Part shown: positions 31,210 to 38,767 of the stretch, piece after piece | How the letters are laid out: every line of letters begins with the position of its first letter | Numbering within the stretch: the first letter of the stretch is position 1 | Assembly: GCA_017522345.1 (NCBI GenBank) | Contig: JAFWZN010000034.1 | Span: forward strand, 1 to 38,860 | Length of the DNA: 38,860 bases | Reading direction: 5' to 3' | Source of the DNA: Clostridia bacterium | GTDB taxonomy: Bacteria > Bacillota > Clostridia > Christensenellales > Aristaeellaceae | Position numbers and translations under genes: made by a program | The notes under the pieces: generated by a model | The model's input: the letters and a program-made list of their open reading frames with translations, nothing else | Databases searched by the model: none | What the model was told of the DNA's origin: nothing

Positions 31210-32316
31210 ATGGAAAAAGTACGCGTTGCCATGATCGGCGTTGGAAATATCAGCGGCATATATCTTAAAAACATTCATGAGCGCTACACGGAAATCGAGC
31301 TTGTGGGCGTTTGCGATCTTGTGCGCGAGCGCGCGGAGAAGGCGCAGGCGGAATATAAGAACCTCAGGATTTATGAAACGATGTTTGAAGCGTTTCATGA
31401 CCCGCAGGTGGAAGTCATTTTGAATCTCACGCGTCCGGCGGAGCATTTCGAGGTTTCAAAGCAGGCGCTTTTACACGGAAAGCATGTCTACAGCGAAAAG
31501 CCGCTGGCGGCCTCCTTTGAGCTTGGAAAAGAACTCGTCGCAATCGCCGAGGAAAAAGGCCTGTATTTGGGCGGCGCGCCGGACACGTTTTTGGGCGCGG
31601 GGCTTCAGACCTGCCGAAAGCTCATTGACGAGGGCGCCATCGGCCGCGTGCTGGGCGTAAACGCGCACATGATTTCACGCGGCATGGAGTCGTGGCACCC
31701 GGACTGCGAATTTTTCTATAAATTCGGCGGCGGCCCGATGCTGGACATGGGCCCGTATTACATCACCGCGCTTGTAAGTTTATTAGGCCGCGTCAGGGAA
31801 ACCACCGGCATGACGGCAACCTCCTTTGAAACACGTACCGTTACGGCCAAAGAGCAGGCGGGCAAGGTCATCACCGTTGAAGTGCCCACGTATCTGGACG
31901 GCGTGATGATGTTTGAAAACGGAGCGGTAGGCCGGATGCTTGCGACGTACGACGCGTATTATCCGAAGGCCGACCGCATCGAGATTTTCGGAACGGAAGG
32001 AACGCTGATTGCGCCCGACCCGAATTTCTTCTCAGGCCCCGTGCAGCTTGTGGATAAGGAAGGAAACATAACCGACGCCGAGCTTGTGCCCGGCTACACG
32101 GACAACAGCCGCGGCTTAGGTCTTTGGGACATGTGCGCATCCATCCGCGCGGGCGTTTCCCCCAGAGCCGGCTATCAGCAGACGAGGCATGTGCTTGAAA
32201 TCATGACCTCCTTTGAACGCGCAAGCCGCAAAAAAGGCTTTGAAACCATCCAGACCCCTTATGAAAGACCCAGACCCATGAACGAAAATTATGTAGAAAC
32301 CGGGAGGATTTTATAG
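31210..32316 (+). CDS. Gfo/Idh/MocA family oxidoreductase
   Basis: The 368-residue protein has an N-terminal Rossmann fold with G-V-G-N-I-S-G (about 10-16), the family E-K-P-L-A motif (about 96-100), and a C-terminal alpha/beta domain with G-G-G-P-M-L-D-M-G-P-Y-Y (about 173-184), where the Asp and a histidine-equivalent form the active site; the usual D-x-G-x-H is D-M-G-P-Y here, so a tyrosine stands where many members have histidine. Such enzymes oxidise or reduce sugars, inositols and related compounds with NAD(P). The substrate is not evident. AAGGGGTG lies upstream, and pepT starts 1 bp after its stop, so the two are co-transcribed. Confidence 0.9.
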   Translation: MEKVRVAMIGVGNISGIYLKNIHERYTEIELVGVCDLVRERAEKAQAEYKNLRIYETMFEAFHDPQVEVILNLTRPAEHFEVSKQALLHGKHVYSEKPLAASFELGKELVAIAEEKGLYLGGAPDTFLGAGLQTCRKLIDEGAIGRVLGVNAHMISRGMESWHPDCEFFYKFGGGPMLDMGPYYITALVSLLGRVRETTGMTATSFETRTVTAKEQAGKVITVEVPTYLDGVMMFENGAVGRMLATYDAYYPKADRIEIFGTEGTLIAPDPNFFSGPVQLVDKEGNITDAELVPGYTDNSRGLGLWDMCASIRAGVSPRAGYQQTRHVLEIMTSFERASRKKGFETIQTPYERPRPMNENYVETGRIL

Positions 32317-32317
32317 T

Positions 32318-33526
32318 ATGAAAAGCGCAAAAGAATGGTTCCTTAAATATATCATGATTCCCTCTGCCTCCGATGAAAACGCGGGCACGATTCCCTCTAC
32401 CGAGGATCAGAAAAAGCTGGGCGCGGTTATCGCTCAGGATATGAAGGAAATCGGCATCAAGGATGCTTTCATGGACGAATACGGCTATGTATACGGAACC
32501 ATCGAGGCCAATTGCGCTAATCAGCCGTCTATCGGCCTGATCGCGCATCTTGACGTCATCGGCGGCGTTCCGTGTGCGCCCATGAATCCCGAAATCATTG
32601 AAAATTACGACGGCGGCGTGATCACGCTCAAAAACGGCCTGACCATCGATCCTGCGCAATATGCCTCGGTCGGCGCATGCAAGGGAAAGAGCCTGATCGT
32701 CACCGACGGAAACACCATCCTTGGCGCGGACGACAAAGCCGGTATTGCCGAAATCATGGCGCTTGCCGAAAAGCTTATAAACAATCCCTCTATCAAGCAC
32801 GGCAAAATCAAAATCGCCTTTACTCCCGACGAGGAAATCGGCGGCGGCGCGGAGCAGCTGGACATTCCTGCTTTCGGCTGCGACTTTGCCTACACCGTAG
32901 ACGGCGGCGAAATCGGCGGCATTGAGTATGAGAACTTTAACGCCGCAAGCGCAAAGGCCGTATTCAAGGGCGTAAACATCCATCCAGGAAGCGCTAAAAA
33001 TATCATGAAAAACGCAGCCCTCATCGCGGCTGAATTTATCACCATGATGCCGGAAGCCGAAACGCCTTCTCACACGGAAAATTACGAGGGCTTTTATCAT
33101 CTGGTCGGCATGAAGGGCGACGAATCGGAAGCATTGTGCGGCTTCATCATCCGCGACCACGACCGCGAAAAGTTTGAAAACCGCAAGGCGTTTTTTGCTT
33201 CCTGCATCGATTTTATCAATATGAAATACGGCGAAGGAACGGCAGTCTGCGAAATCAAGGACAGCTACTACAACATGAAGGACGCGCTTAAGGATCATAT
33301 GCATATCGTCGAGCGTGCCAAGGACGCCTTCACCGCCTGCGGCGTAACGCCCTTCCTCGTTCCCATCCGCGGCGGCACGGACGGCGCGCGGCTTTCGTGG
33401 CGCGGTCTTCCCTGCCCGAATCTCTCCACCGGCGGCATGAACGGCCACGGCCAGAGAGAATGCGCGTGCATCGAGGATATGGAGAAGATGGTGGACGTGC
33501 TTTGTGAAATCGTAAAAACGAAGTGA
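32318..33526 (+). CDS. pepT: Peptidase T (tripeptide aminopeptidase)
   Basis: The 402-residue M20B peptidase has the metal and catalytic motifs I-A-H-L-D-V (H77, D79), G-A-D-D-K-A-G (D138 region) and T-P-D-E-E-I-G-G-G (E172, E173), followed by the dimerisation domain (about 205-315) and the closing R-G-G-T-D-G-A-R and S-T-G-G-M-N-G-H-G regions. It cuts the N-terminal residue from tripeptides in the cytosol using two zinc ions. GGGAGG precedes the ATG. The closing motif reads G-M-N-G-H-G, where many PepT proteins have G-x-N-F-H-G. It sits between the Gfo/Idh/MocA gene and a secreted protein gene 11 bp downstream, likely one unit. Confidence 0.93.
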   Translation: MKSAKEWFLKYIMIPSASDENAGTIPSTEDQKKLGAVIAQDMKEIGIKDAFMDEYGYVYGTIEANCANQPSIGLIAHLDVIGGVPCAPMNPEIIENYDGGVITLKNGLTIDPAQYASVGACKGKSLIVTDGNTILGADDKAGIAEIMALAEKLINNPSIKHGKIKIAFTPDEEIGGGAEQLDIPAFGCDFAYTVDGGEIGGIEYENFNAASAKAVFKGVNIHPGSAKNIMKNAALIAAEFITMMPEAETPSHTENYEGFYHLVGMKGDESEALCGFIIRDHDREKFENRKAFFASCIDFINMKYGEGTAVCEIKDSYYNMKDALKDHMHIVERAKDAFTACGVTPFLVPIRGGTDGARLSWRGLPCPNLSTGGMNGHGQRECACIEDMEKMVDVLCEIVKTK

Positions 33527-33537
33527 GGAGAAATACG

Positions 33538-34452
33538 ATGAAAAAGCTGATTGCATTGCTTCTTTTGCTGGTTTTTGCCGTTACTTCTGCGGTTGCGGAA
33601 GAACCGTTCGACTTCGGAGAATCGTATCATGGCGATACCCAGATCATCGGCATGCTCTATACATACGAGTCCAGCGGTGAAGGGATACCCATTGCATTTA
33701 CCAAAGAAGCGAAAAACGTGGTTATCAGCCATGCCAGCGGTATTTCTCTTTCGCTTGAAACCGTGAAGGCGGGCGATGTAGTTGTCGTATACAGTGATAT
33801 TCCCGAGGGCCTGCCGAACCTTTCGGTCAGCTATTCCTTGCCGGAGGATGAAGAAGGAATCGTTCACATCCGCATGATTTCCAAAAGCGGCATAGACGGA
33901 TCCTATATTATCATGAACGACTGGTATACGGAAATGGCGTGGAAGGTGGCGAAAAGGCTTTGTTCCATTGCGTCGGACGAAGGCCTTCTGAGCATGTATT
34001 CATCCTCCTACGAAATTCTTGAGTTCAATAAGAACATCGGGCAGCTGCTTCCAGAAAGCATGCCCGAAAACCATTATTTTGTCTCGACGGCATGGTTTGA
34101 CGAGGTGTTTGCCACCTATCTTGAACGGGAAGGCGTTCAGATGAAGCCCGAAAACCTTCAGTATTATCTCAGAAGTCTTCCGGCTATGATCAAAAGCAGT
34201 GTTGTTTCACAGGAAGGAGCGCTTTCTCTTGCAGCGTCAGCCGTTCTTCAGGCAAGCGAATGCATGGTTCTTCCCGATATTCCCTTTGAACCGGGCTTTA
34301 TTGTGTTCGATACAGGGGATGGAAGAGTGATCGTCGTTTCCATATCTTTAGCGGGCGAAGGTATTGTGAGCTTTAACGCAAGCACGGTAGGCCGCGCCGC
34401 GCTTGAAATGCTGACGGATATGGAGACGCTGATGGAGGAGATGGGGATGTAG
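33538..34452 (+). CDS. Secreted protein of unknown function
   Basis: ATG 33538 (304 residues) has GAGGAG 7 nt upstream and opens a signal peptide (about 1-20, ending TSAVAEEP). I recognise no domain. The mature part is mildly acidic, with mixed alpha/beta character and no cysteine pair likely to form a disulfide, no repeats and no membrane anchor. It follows pepT by 11 bp and its stop is directly followed by a mobile-element end (34458). The leader peptide is like those of four other secreted proteins in the window. Confident that it is a gene; function unknown. Confidence 0.75.
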   Translation: MKKLIALLLLLVFAVTSAVAEEPFDFGESYHGDTQIIGMLYTYESSGEGIPIAFTKEAKNVVISHASGISLSLETVKAGDVVVVYSDIPEGLPNLSVSYSLPEDEEGIVHIRMISKSGIDGSYIIMNDWYTEMAWKVAKRLCSIASDEGLLSMYSSSYEILEFNKNIGQLLPESMPENHYFVSTAWFDEVFATYLEREGVQMKPENLQYYLRSLPAMIKSSVVSQEGALSLAASAVLQASECMVLPDIPFEPGFIVFDTGDGRVIVVSISLAGEGIVSFNASTVGRAALEMLTDMETLMEEMGM

Positions 34453-34457
34453 ACGAA

Positions 34458-34611
34458 GCGATCCCTCAGTCAAAAACGTAGGTTTGTACAGCTCCCTTTG
34501 CACAAGGGAGCCTTTTGGACGCGGTTTATCCATATTTTTGTTCAGCAGCGCAGGTGCGTTGGCTCCCGGGCAAAGGGAGCTGGCTGCCCGAAGGGCAGAC
34601 TGAGGGATTGC
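34458..34611 (+). mobile_element. MITE-like element 1 (ATCCCTCAGTC ends), one internal unit
   Basis: GCGATCCCTCAGTC (34458-34471) is mirrored by GACTGAGGGATTGC (34598-34611) with one mismatch. Inside: hairpin GCTCCCTT/AAGGGAGC (34491-34511), one copy of a unit of about 70 bp (GCG, TTTATCCATATTT, TTCAGCAGCGCAGG, GTTGGCTCCC), and a right-end hairpin CTGCCC-GAA-GGGCAG (34584-34598). There is no coding sequence. No target-site duplication is visible. Confidence 0.75.
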
Positions 34612-34702
34612 CTGCTTTGTTGTGCGCGAGATACCCGTTATTCCGGCGGATATGGATGAACGGATCGCTGAGATTGAACTTGGCTATTGCGGAGGAACTG
34701 TC

Positions 34703-35080
34703 ATGCAGTCAAAGCACAATAAACAGCTTGTACCGCTTGCAAAAAAGCTTCGCAAAGAGATGACCAGAGAGGAAAGACGCCTTTGGTATGATTTTCTGAA
34801 AACGTATCCTGTTCGTTTTTCGAGACAGAAGGTGCTTGGCAGATACATTGTGGACTTTTACTGCGCACAGGCAAAGATTGTCGTAGAACTGGATGGATCG
34901 CAGCATTTTGAAGCTGAAAATGCCGAGAAGGATCAGGAGCGCACAGAATTTCTGAAAGGCTATGGTTTGACGGTGATCAGGATTCCCAACAATCAGGTGA
35001 TGAGAGAATTTCAAAGCGTTTGCGGGTATATTGACAAGATGGTACGGCAATCCCTCAGTCAAAAATCCGAGGATTTTTGA
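34703..35080 (+). CDS. DUF559 (Vsr-like PD-(D/E)XK) nuclease-family protein
   Basis: ATG 34703 (125 residues) has GGAGG 7 nt upstream; an in-frame start at 34622 lacks such a site. The protein is one DUF559 domain: helical start with M-T-R-E-E-R-R-L-W (about 20-28), R-F-S-R-Q-K (about 38-43), and the nuclease-like core Y-I-V-D-F-Y-C (D51), V-V-E-L-D-G-S-Q-H (E62, D64, H68), then R-x-P-N-N-Q-V (about 93-99). DUF559 is related to Vsr mismatch endonucleases, but activity is unproven. The gene lies between two direct copies of a MITE-like element; its last ten codons and stop (35048-35080) are the left end of element 2. Confidence 0.85.
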   Translation: MQSKHNKQLVPLAKKLRKEMTREERRLWYDFLKTYPVRFSRQKVLGRYIVDFYCAQAKIVVELDGSQHFEAENAEKDQERTEFLKGYGLTVIRIPNNQVMREFQSVCGYIDKMVRQSLSQKSEDF

Positions 35081-35345
35081 CAGCTCCCTTTACACAAGGG
35101 AGCCTTTTGGAGCGCTTTGTCCGTATTTCCGATTCAGCAGCGCGGGCGCGTTGGTTCCCCGGGCAAAAGGAGCTTTTGGAGCGCTTTGTCCGTATTTCCG
35201 ATTCAGCAGCGCAGGCGTGTTGGCTCCCTTGAGTAAAGGGAGCTTTTTGGGAACGCTTTGTCCGTATTTCCATTTCAGCGGCGCGGGCGCGTTGGCTCCC
35301 TTGAGTAAAGGGAGCTGGCACGGCGAAGCCGTGACTGAGGGATTG
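35048..35345 (+). mobile_element. MITE-like element 2 (CAATCCCTCAGTCA ends), three internal units
   Basis: CAATCCCTCAGTCA (35048-35061) and TGACTGAGGGATTG (35332-35345) are perfect 14-bp terminal inverted repeats. Inside, from the left: AAAAATCC/GGATTTTT hairpin, GCTCCCTT/AAGGGAGC hairpin (35083-35103), three tandem units of 69-72 bp starting near 35111, 35180 and 35252, and the right hairpin CACGGC-GAA-GCCGTG (35319-35333). It has the same orientation as element 1. It overlaps the end of the DUF559 gene and ends 28 bp before the next gene. Confidence 0.8.
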
Positions 35346-35373
35346 TCATTATCGCTTGAAGGAGGTTATCCCC

Positions 35374-35697
35374 ATGATCGGGCGCATCATCGGCTTTTTC
35401 TCGTGTGCTTTGTGCGCGCTGGCCTTCTGGGGGATTGCCGCTTCCGGGAAAAACGGGAGCGCGCCCATCAGCTTTTGGACCGGGGACAATTCTCTTAAAG
35501 AGAAAATCCGCGATGTGAAGGCGTACAATGGAAAAATGGCGCTGCTCTACAAAAGATACGCCTTTTCATATCTTGCATCCGGCGTGGGCTTTCTTTTACA
35601 TCCGATTGCCGGCGTTGTGATTTTGTGCCTTTCGTGTACGCTTGGAATCTGTATGGTTTACAGGCAGTATAAAAAATACGTGGAGAAATACCAATGA
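35374..35697 (+). CDS. Small membrane protein of unknown function
   Basis: ATG 35374 (107 residues) has GGAGG 8 nt upstream. Three hydrophobic stretches are visible: about 4-22 (IIGFFSCALCALAFWGIAA), about 60-77 and about 78-95, the last two close together; a short P-I-S-F-W segment and a charged loop lie between the first and second. The layout is a little like SdpI/DUF3784-type small proteins, but I cannot assign it. Its stop overlaps the recQ ATG by 4 bp, so the two are translationally coupled. No signal for secretion or enzyme motif is seen. Confidence 0.7.
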   Translation: MIGRIIGFFSCALCALAFWGIAASGKNGSAPISFWTGDNSLKEKIRDVKAYNGKMALLYKRYAFSYLASGVGFLLHPIAGVVILCLSCTLGICMVYRQYKKYVEKYQ

Positions 35698-37862
35698 CGT
35701 ATCCGAAAAAAGGAAAATACCGCCACTTCAAGGGCGGGGAATATGAGCTTTTGTATATCGCTCGTCATTCTGAAAATGACGAGCCGATGGTGGTTTACCG
35801 CGCGCTTTACGAGGGCGGCGAAACGCCGAATGGCGACGGAATCTGGGTGCGCCCTCTGTCTATGTGGACAGAACAGGTTACGCGGGACGGAAAAACGTTT
35901 CCGCGCTTTTCCTATGTGGGCGAAGAGGACGATTTTATTCCTCCGCCGGACGATTTTGACGCGCCGCCGATTCAAGAGGACGCTTATTTTGCCGCGCCCA
36001 TGCCGGATGAAGCGCCAACGGAAAAAACGCGCGACATTTACGAGGTTCTGAAAAACGTGTTCGGCTATACCTCCTTTCGCGAAGGGCAGGAGGAAGTGAT
36101 TCAAAAAATCATCGAAGGCCGCGATGTGCTTGGCGTAATGCCCACGGGCGCGGGCAAATCCATCTGTTACCAGGTGCCCGCCCTCGCTTTGGACGGATGC
36201 GCATTGGTGATTTCACCCCTCATTTCGCTTATGAAGGATCAGGTAAACGCGCTTACGCAGGCGGGCGTTCAGGCGGCGTATTTGAACAGCTCGCTTACGG
36301 AAAAACAGGCGCGGCTTGCGTATGAAAACGCGTTTTCGGGAAAATACAAAATCATCTACGTTGCGCCCGAGCGGCTTTTGACGGACAGATTTTTGCACCT
36401 TGCGTCCACAATCAAAATTTCGCTTGTCGCAGTCGATGAAGCGCACTGTATTTCCCAGTGGGGACAGGACTTCAGACCCAATTATCTGGACATTCCGAAA
36501 TTTATATCTTCGCTTCCGACGCGCCCGAGACTGTGCGCGTTTACCGCAACGGCGACGGACAGAGTTCGAAGCGACATCAAGACAATTCTGAAGCTCAATC
36601 GTCCCTTTGAGCGCGTAACGGGCTTTAACAGGCCTAATCTCTATTTTCGCGTTCTGCGCCCGGAGGATAAATTTGCCGCTTTAATCGAGCTTATGCAGAA
36701 ATTTTCCGGCATGAGCGGCATCATTTACTGCGCCACAAGAAAGACGGTTGAAGATATTCACGATAAGCTCAAAAGCAAAGGATATCCCGTCACGATGTAT
36801 CATGCGGGGCTTGCGGACGACGAGCGCAGGCGAAATCAGGAAGCGTTCTCTATGGACGAAACGCCGATTATCGTGGCGACCAATGCATTCGGCATGGGCA
36901 TAGACAAAAGCGACGTTCGGTTTGTCATTCACTACAACATGCCCAAGGACATCGAAAGCTATTATCAGGAGGCCGGACGCGCGGGACGCGACGGCGAGCG
37001 GGCGGAATGCGTGATGCTGTACGGGCGGCAGGACGTGGTTACGCAGAGCTTTTTTATCGACCACATGGGCGAGGAAGGAAACCTGACAAACGCGCAGATT
37101 GAAAAGCTCAAGGCGACCGCGCGGGACAGGCTTTCCGCCATGAAGGGCTATTGCGTAACGGACGGCTGTCTCAGGAAGCATATTCTCAATTATTTTGGCG
37201 AAAGCGCGAGCGATGAATGCGGCATGTGCTCGGGGTGCGAAACGGGAAGCATGTTAGTGGATGTAACGGAAATCGCAATCCCGATTGCGAAGCTTGTAAA
37301 AGACAGCGGCGGTCGTTACGGCGCAAGCGTGATTATTGACGCGCTTCGGGGAAGCAAAAGCGAAAAGGTGACGCGCTTCGGCCTTACGAAGTTTGAATCC
37401 TACGGCGCGCTTGCCTCTTTCACGACAGGCGCGGTTGGGGAAATTCTGGACGGTATGATCGACAAGGGTTTTTTAAGGCGCACGGAGGGCGAATACCCGG
37501 TCATCACGCTTGGAAGGAACGCCTTGAAACTTTTAAGCGGAGAAATGAAAATGACGCTTAAGCACGTGCCGGAAACCAAGGGAGAAAGGAAAACGCGCAG
37601 AAAGACGGCGGTCAGGGCGAATTTGAGCGCAGATGAAGGCCTTTTCAGGCGTCTTCGCGAAATGCGCATGATGCTTGCAAGGGACGCGGGCGTTTTTCCG
37701 TTTATGATTCTGACGGATGCAAGTCTCAAGGATTTGTGCTTGAAGCGTCCGCATACGCTTGACGATCTATTGGAAGTGTCGGGAATCGGCGAAGTGAAAA
37801 AACAAAGATTCGGGGAACAGATTCTCAAAGCCATTTTTGAATGGGAGGCGGAAAACAAGTGA
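35694..37862 (+). CDS. recQ: RecQ-type DNA helicase with N-terminal DUF1653 domain
   Basis: The 722-residue protein has an added N-terminal DUF1653 domain (about 5-75; Y-R-H-F-K-G-x-x-Y and W-V-R-P-L-S-M-W), then an acidic/proline-rich linker (about 78-112), the RecQ helicase core with Walker A M-P-T-G-A-G-K-S (149-156), D-E-A-H (248-251), T-A-T-A-T and Q-E-x-G-R-A-G-R-D-G, the four-cysteine zinc region (about 492-515), a winged-helix part and a C-terminal HRDC domain (about 640-718). RecQ unwinds DNA 3' to 5' during repair and fork rescue. The DUF1653 fusion is in one open frame with no break. It overlaps the upstream gene by ATGA and the next by GTGA. Confidence 0.92.
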   Translation: MTYPKKGKYRHFKGGEYELLYIARHSENDEPMVVYRALYEGGETPNGDGIWVRPLSMWTEQVTRDGKTFPRFSYVGEEDDFIPPPDDFDAPPIQEDAYFAAPMPDEAPTEKTRDIYEVLKNVFGYTSFREGQEEVIQKIIEGRDVLGVMPTGAGKSICYQVPALALDGCALVISPLISLMKDQVNALTQAGVQAAYLNSSLTEKQARLAYENAFSGKYKIIYVAPERLLTDRFLHLASTIKISLVAVDEAHCISQWGQDFRPNYLDIPKFISSLPTRPRLCAFTATATDRVRSDIKTILKLNRPFERVTGFNRPNLYFRVLRPEDKFAALIELMQKFSGMSGIIYCATRKTVEDIHDKLKSKGYPVTMYHAGLADDERRRNQEAFSMDETPIIVATNAFGMGIDKSDVRFVIHYNMPKDIESYYQEAGRAGRDGERAECVMLYGRQDVVTQSFFIDHMGEEGNLTNAQIEKLKATARDRLSAMKGYCVTDGCLRKHILNYFGESASDECGMCSGCETGSMLVDVTEIAIPIAKLVKDSGGRYGASVIIDALRGSKSEKVTRFGLTKFESYGALASFTTGAVGEILDGMIDKGFLRRTEGEYPVITLGRNALKLLSGEMKMTLKHVPETKGERKTRRKTAVRANLSADEGLFRRLREMRMMLARDAGVFPFMILTDASLKDLCLKRPHTLDDLLEVSGIGEVKKQRFGEQILKAIFEWEAENK

Positions 37863-38719
37863 GCATGAAGGCGGCCGTCGTCGGCGGCATGAATTTTGAC
37901 GTGGTGGGTATTTCCGAAAAAACGCTCATGATGCGCGACTCAAACATCGGAAAAATCCGCTTTTCTGCCGGCGGCGTGGGCAGAAATATCGCTGAGCAGC
38001 TGGCGCGTCAAGGCGCGGAAACGACGCTTTTCACCTGTGTGAGCGACGATTTTGCGGGGAAAATGCTGAAGGAAGACGCAAAAATCAAAAATATTGATCT
38101 GTCCCATGCCAAACAGAGCGCGTCGAACGCCTCTGTATATCTGTCCATTCACGAGCCGGGCGGCGATATGGCGCTGGCCGTCAACGATATGGGCCTGATC
38201 GCCGAAATCACGCCCGAGTATCTTAAAAACGTGCTTCCGGAGATCAAAAAGGCGGACGTTGTGGTTGTGGACGCCAACCTTTCGCCGGAGAGCTTAGAAT
38301 TCATCTTTGATAATATCGATCTTCCGATCGCTGCCGACCCGGTCAGCTGCGCAAAAATTGACAGGCTCAAGCCGTATTTCTCCCGCTTGTCGGCATTCAA
38401 GCCCAACGCGCTGGAGGCGATGTATGTAACGGGCGCTGAAAATCCGCGTTTGGCGGCGAGTATGCTTGTAAAAATGGGCGTAAAACGCGTAGTGGTTTCA
38501 ATGGGCGACGCGGGATGCATCTATGCGGATGAAAACCAAATCGGCGCAATCCTGCCTGAAAAGGTATATTCCTGTCAGGCAAACGGCGCGGGCGACGCGA
38601 TGTGCGCAGGCATTACGATTGGCGCGGCTTTGGGCGAAAGTGCAAAAGAAGCCGCTCTTCGCGGCATGCGCGCGGCGGGAAAACTGCTTGAGGACAGAGA
38701 AAACGGCGAAAAGCAATAG
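37859..38719 (+). CDS. PfkB family carbohydrate kinase
   Basis: I take the GTG at 37859 (286 residues), which overlaps the recQ stop (GTGA) and has GGGAGG about 10 nt upstream; an ATG at 37865 is nearly as likely. PfkB landmarks: N-terminal V-G-G-M-N-F-D-V-V-G (about 8-17), G-G-V-G-R-N-I-A-E (about 40-48) and the catalytic N-G-A-G-D-A (Asp base) near 243-248. It phosphorylates a sugar or nucleoside with ATP. The size and the GGMNFDVVG start are like pseudouridine kinases, but no pseudouridine glycosidase gene is next to it, so the substrate is left open. A terminator follows. Confidence 0.88.
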   Translation: MSMKAAVVGGMNFDVVGISEKTLMMRDSNIGKIRFSAGGVGRNIAEQLARQGAETTLFTCVSDDFAGKMLKEDAKIKNIDLSHAKQSASNASVYLSIHEPGGDMALAVNDMGLIAEITPEYLKNVLPEIKKADVVVVDANLSPESLEFIFDNIDLPIAADPVSCAKIDRLKPYFSRLSAFKPNALEAMYVTGAENPRLAASMLVKMGVKRVVVSMGDAGCIYADENQIGAILPEKVYSCQANGAGDAMCAGITIGAALGESAKEAALRGMRAAGKLLEDRENGEKQ

Positions 38720-38725
38720 AAAAAC

Positions 38726-38767
38726 GGGGCTGTTGCAGAAGCAAAAGAATCTGCAGCAGCCTCATTT
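38726..38767 (+). terminator. Terminator after the PfkB kinase
   Basis: GGGGCTGTTGCAGA pairs with TCTGCAGCAGCCTC around a 15-nt loop, followed by ATTTTGC. The remaining 93 bp to the end of the window show nothing I can assign. Confidence 0.7.

Noticed and set aside
32201..33556. 451-codon open frame antisense to pepT
   Set aside because: Shadow of pepT, which has all M20 motifs; no ribosome binding site for the antisense frame.
34515..34763. 82-codon open frame starting inside MITE-like element 1
   Set aside because: It overlaps the DUF559 start in another frame, has no ribosome binding site and no recognisable feature.
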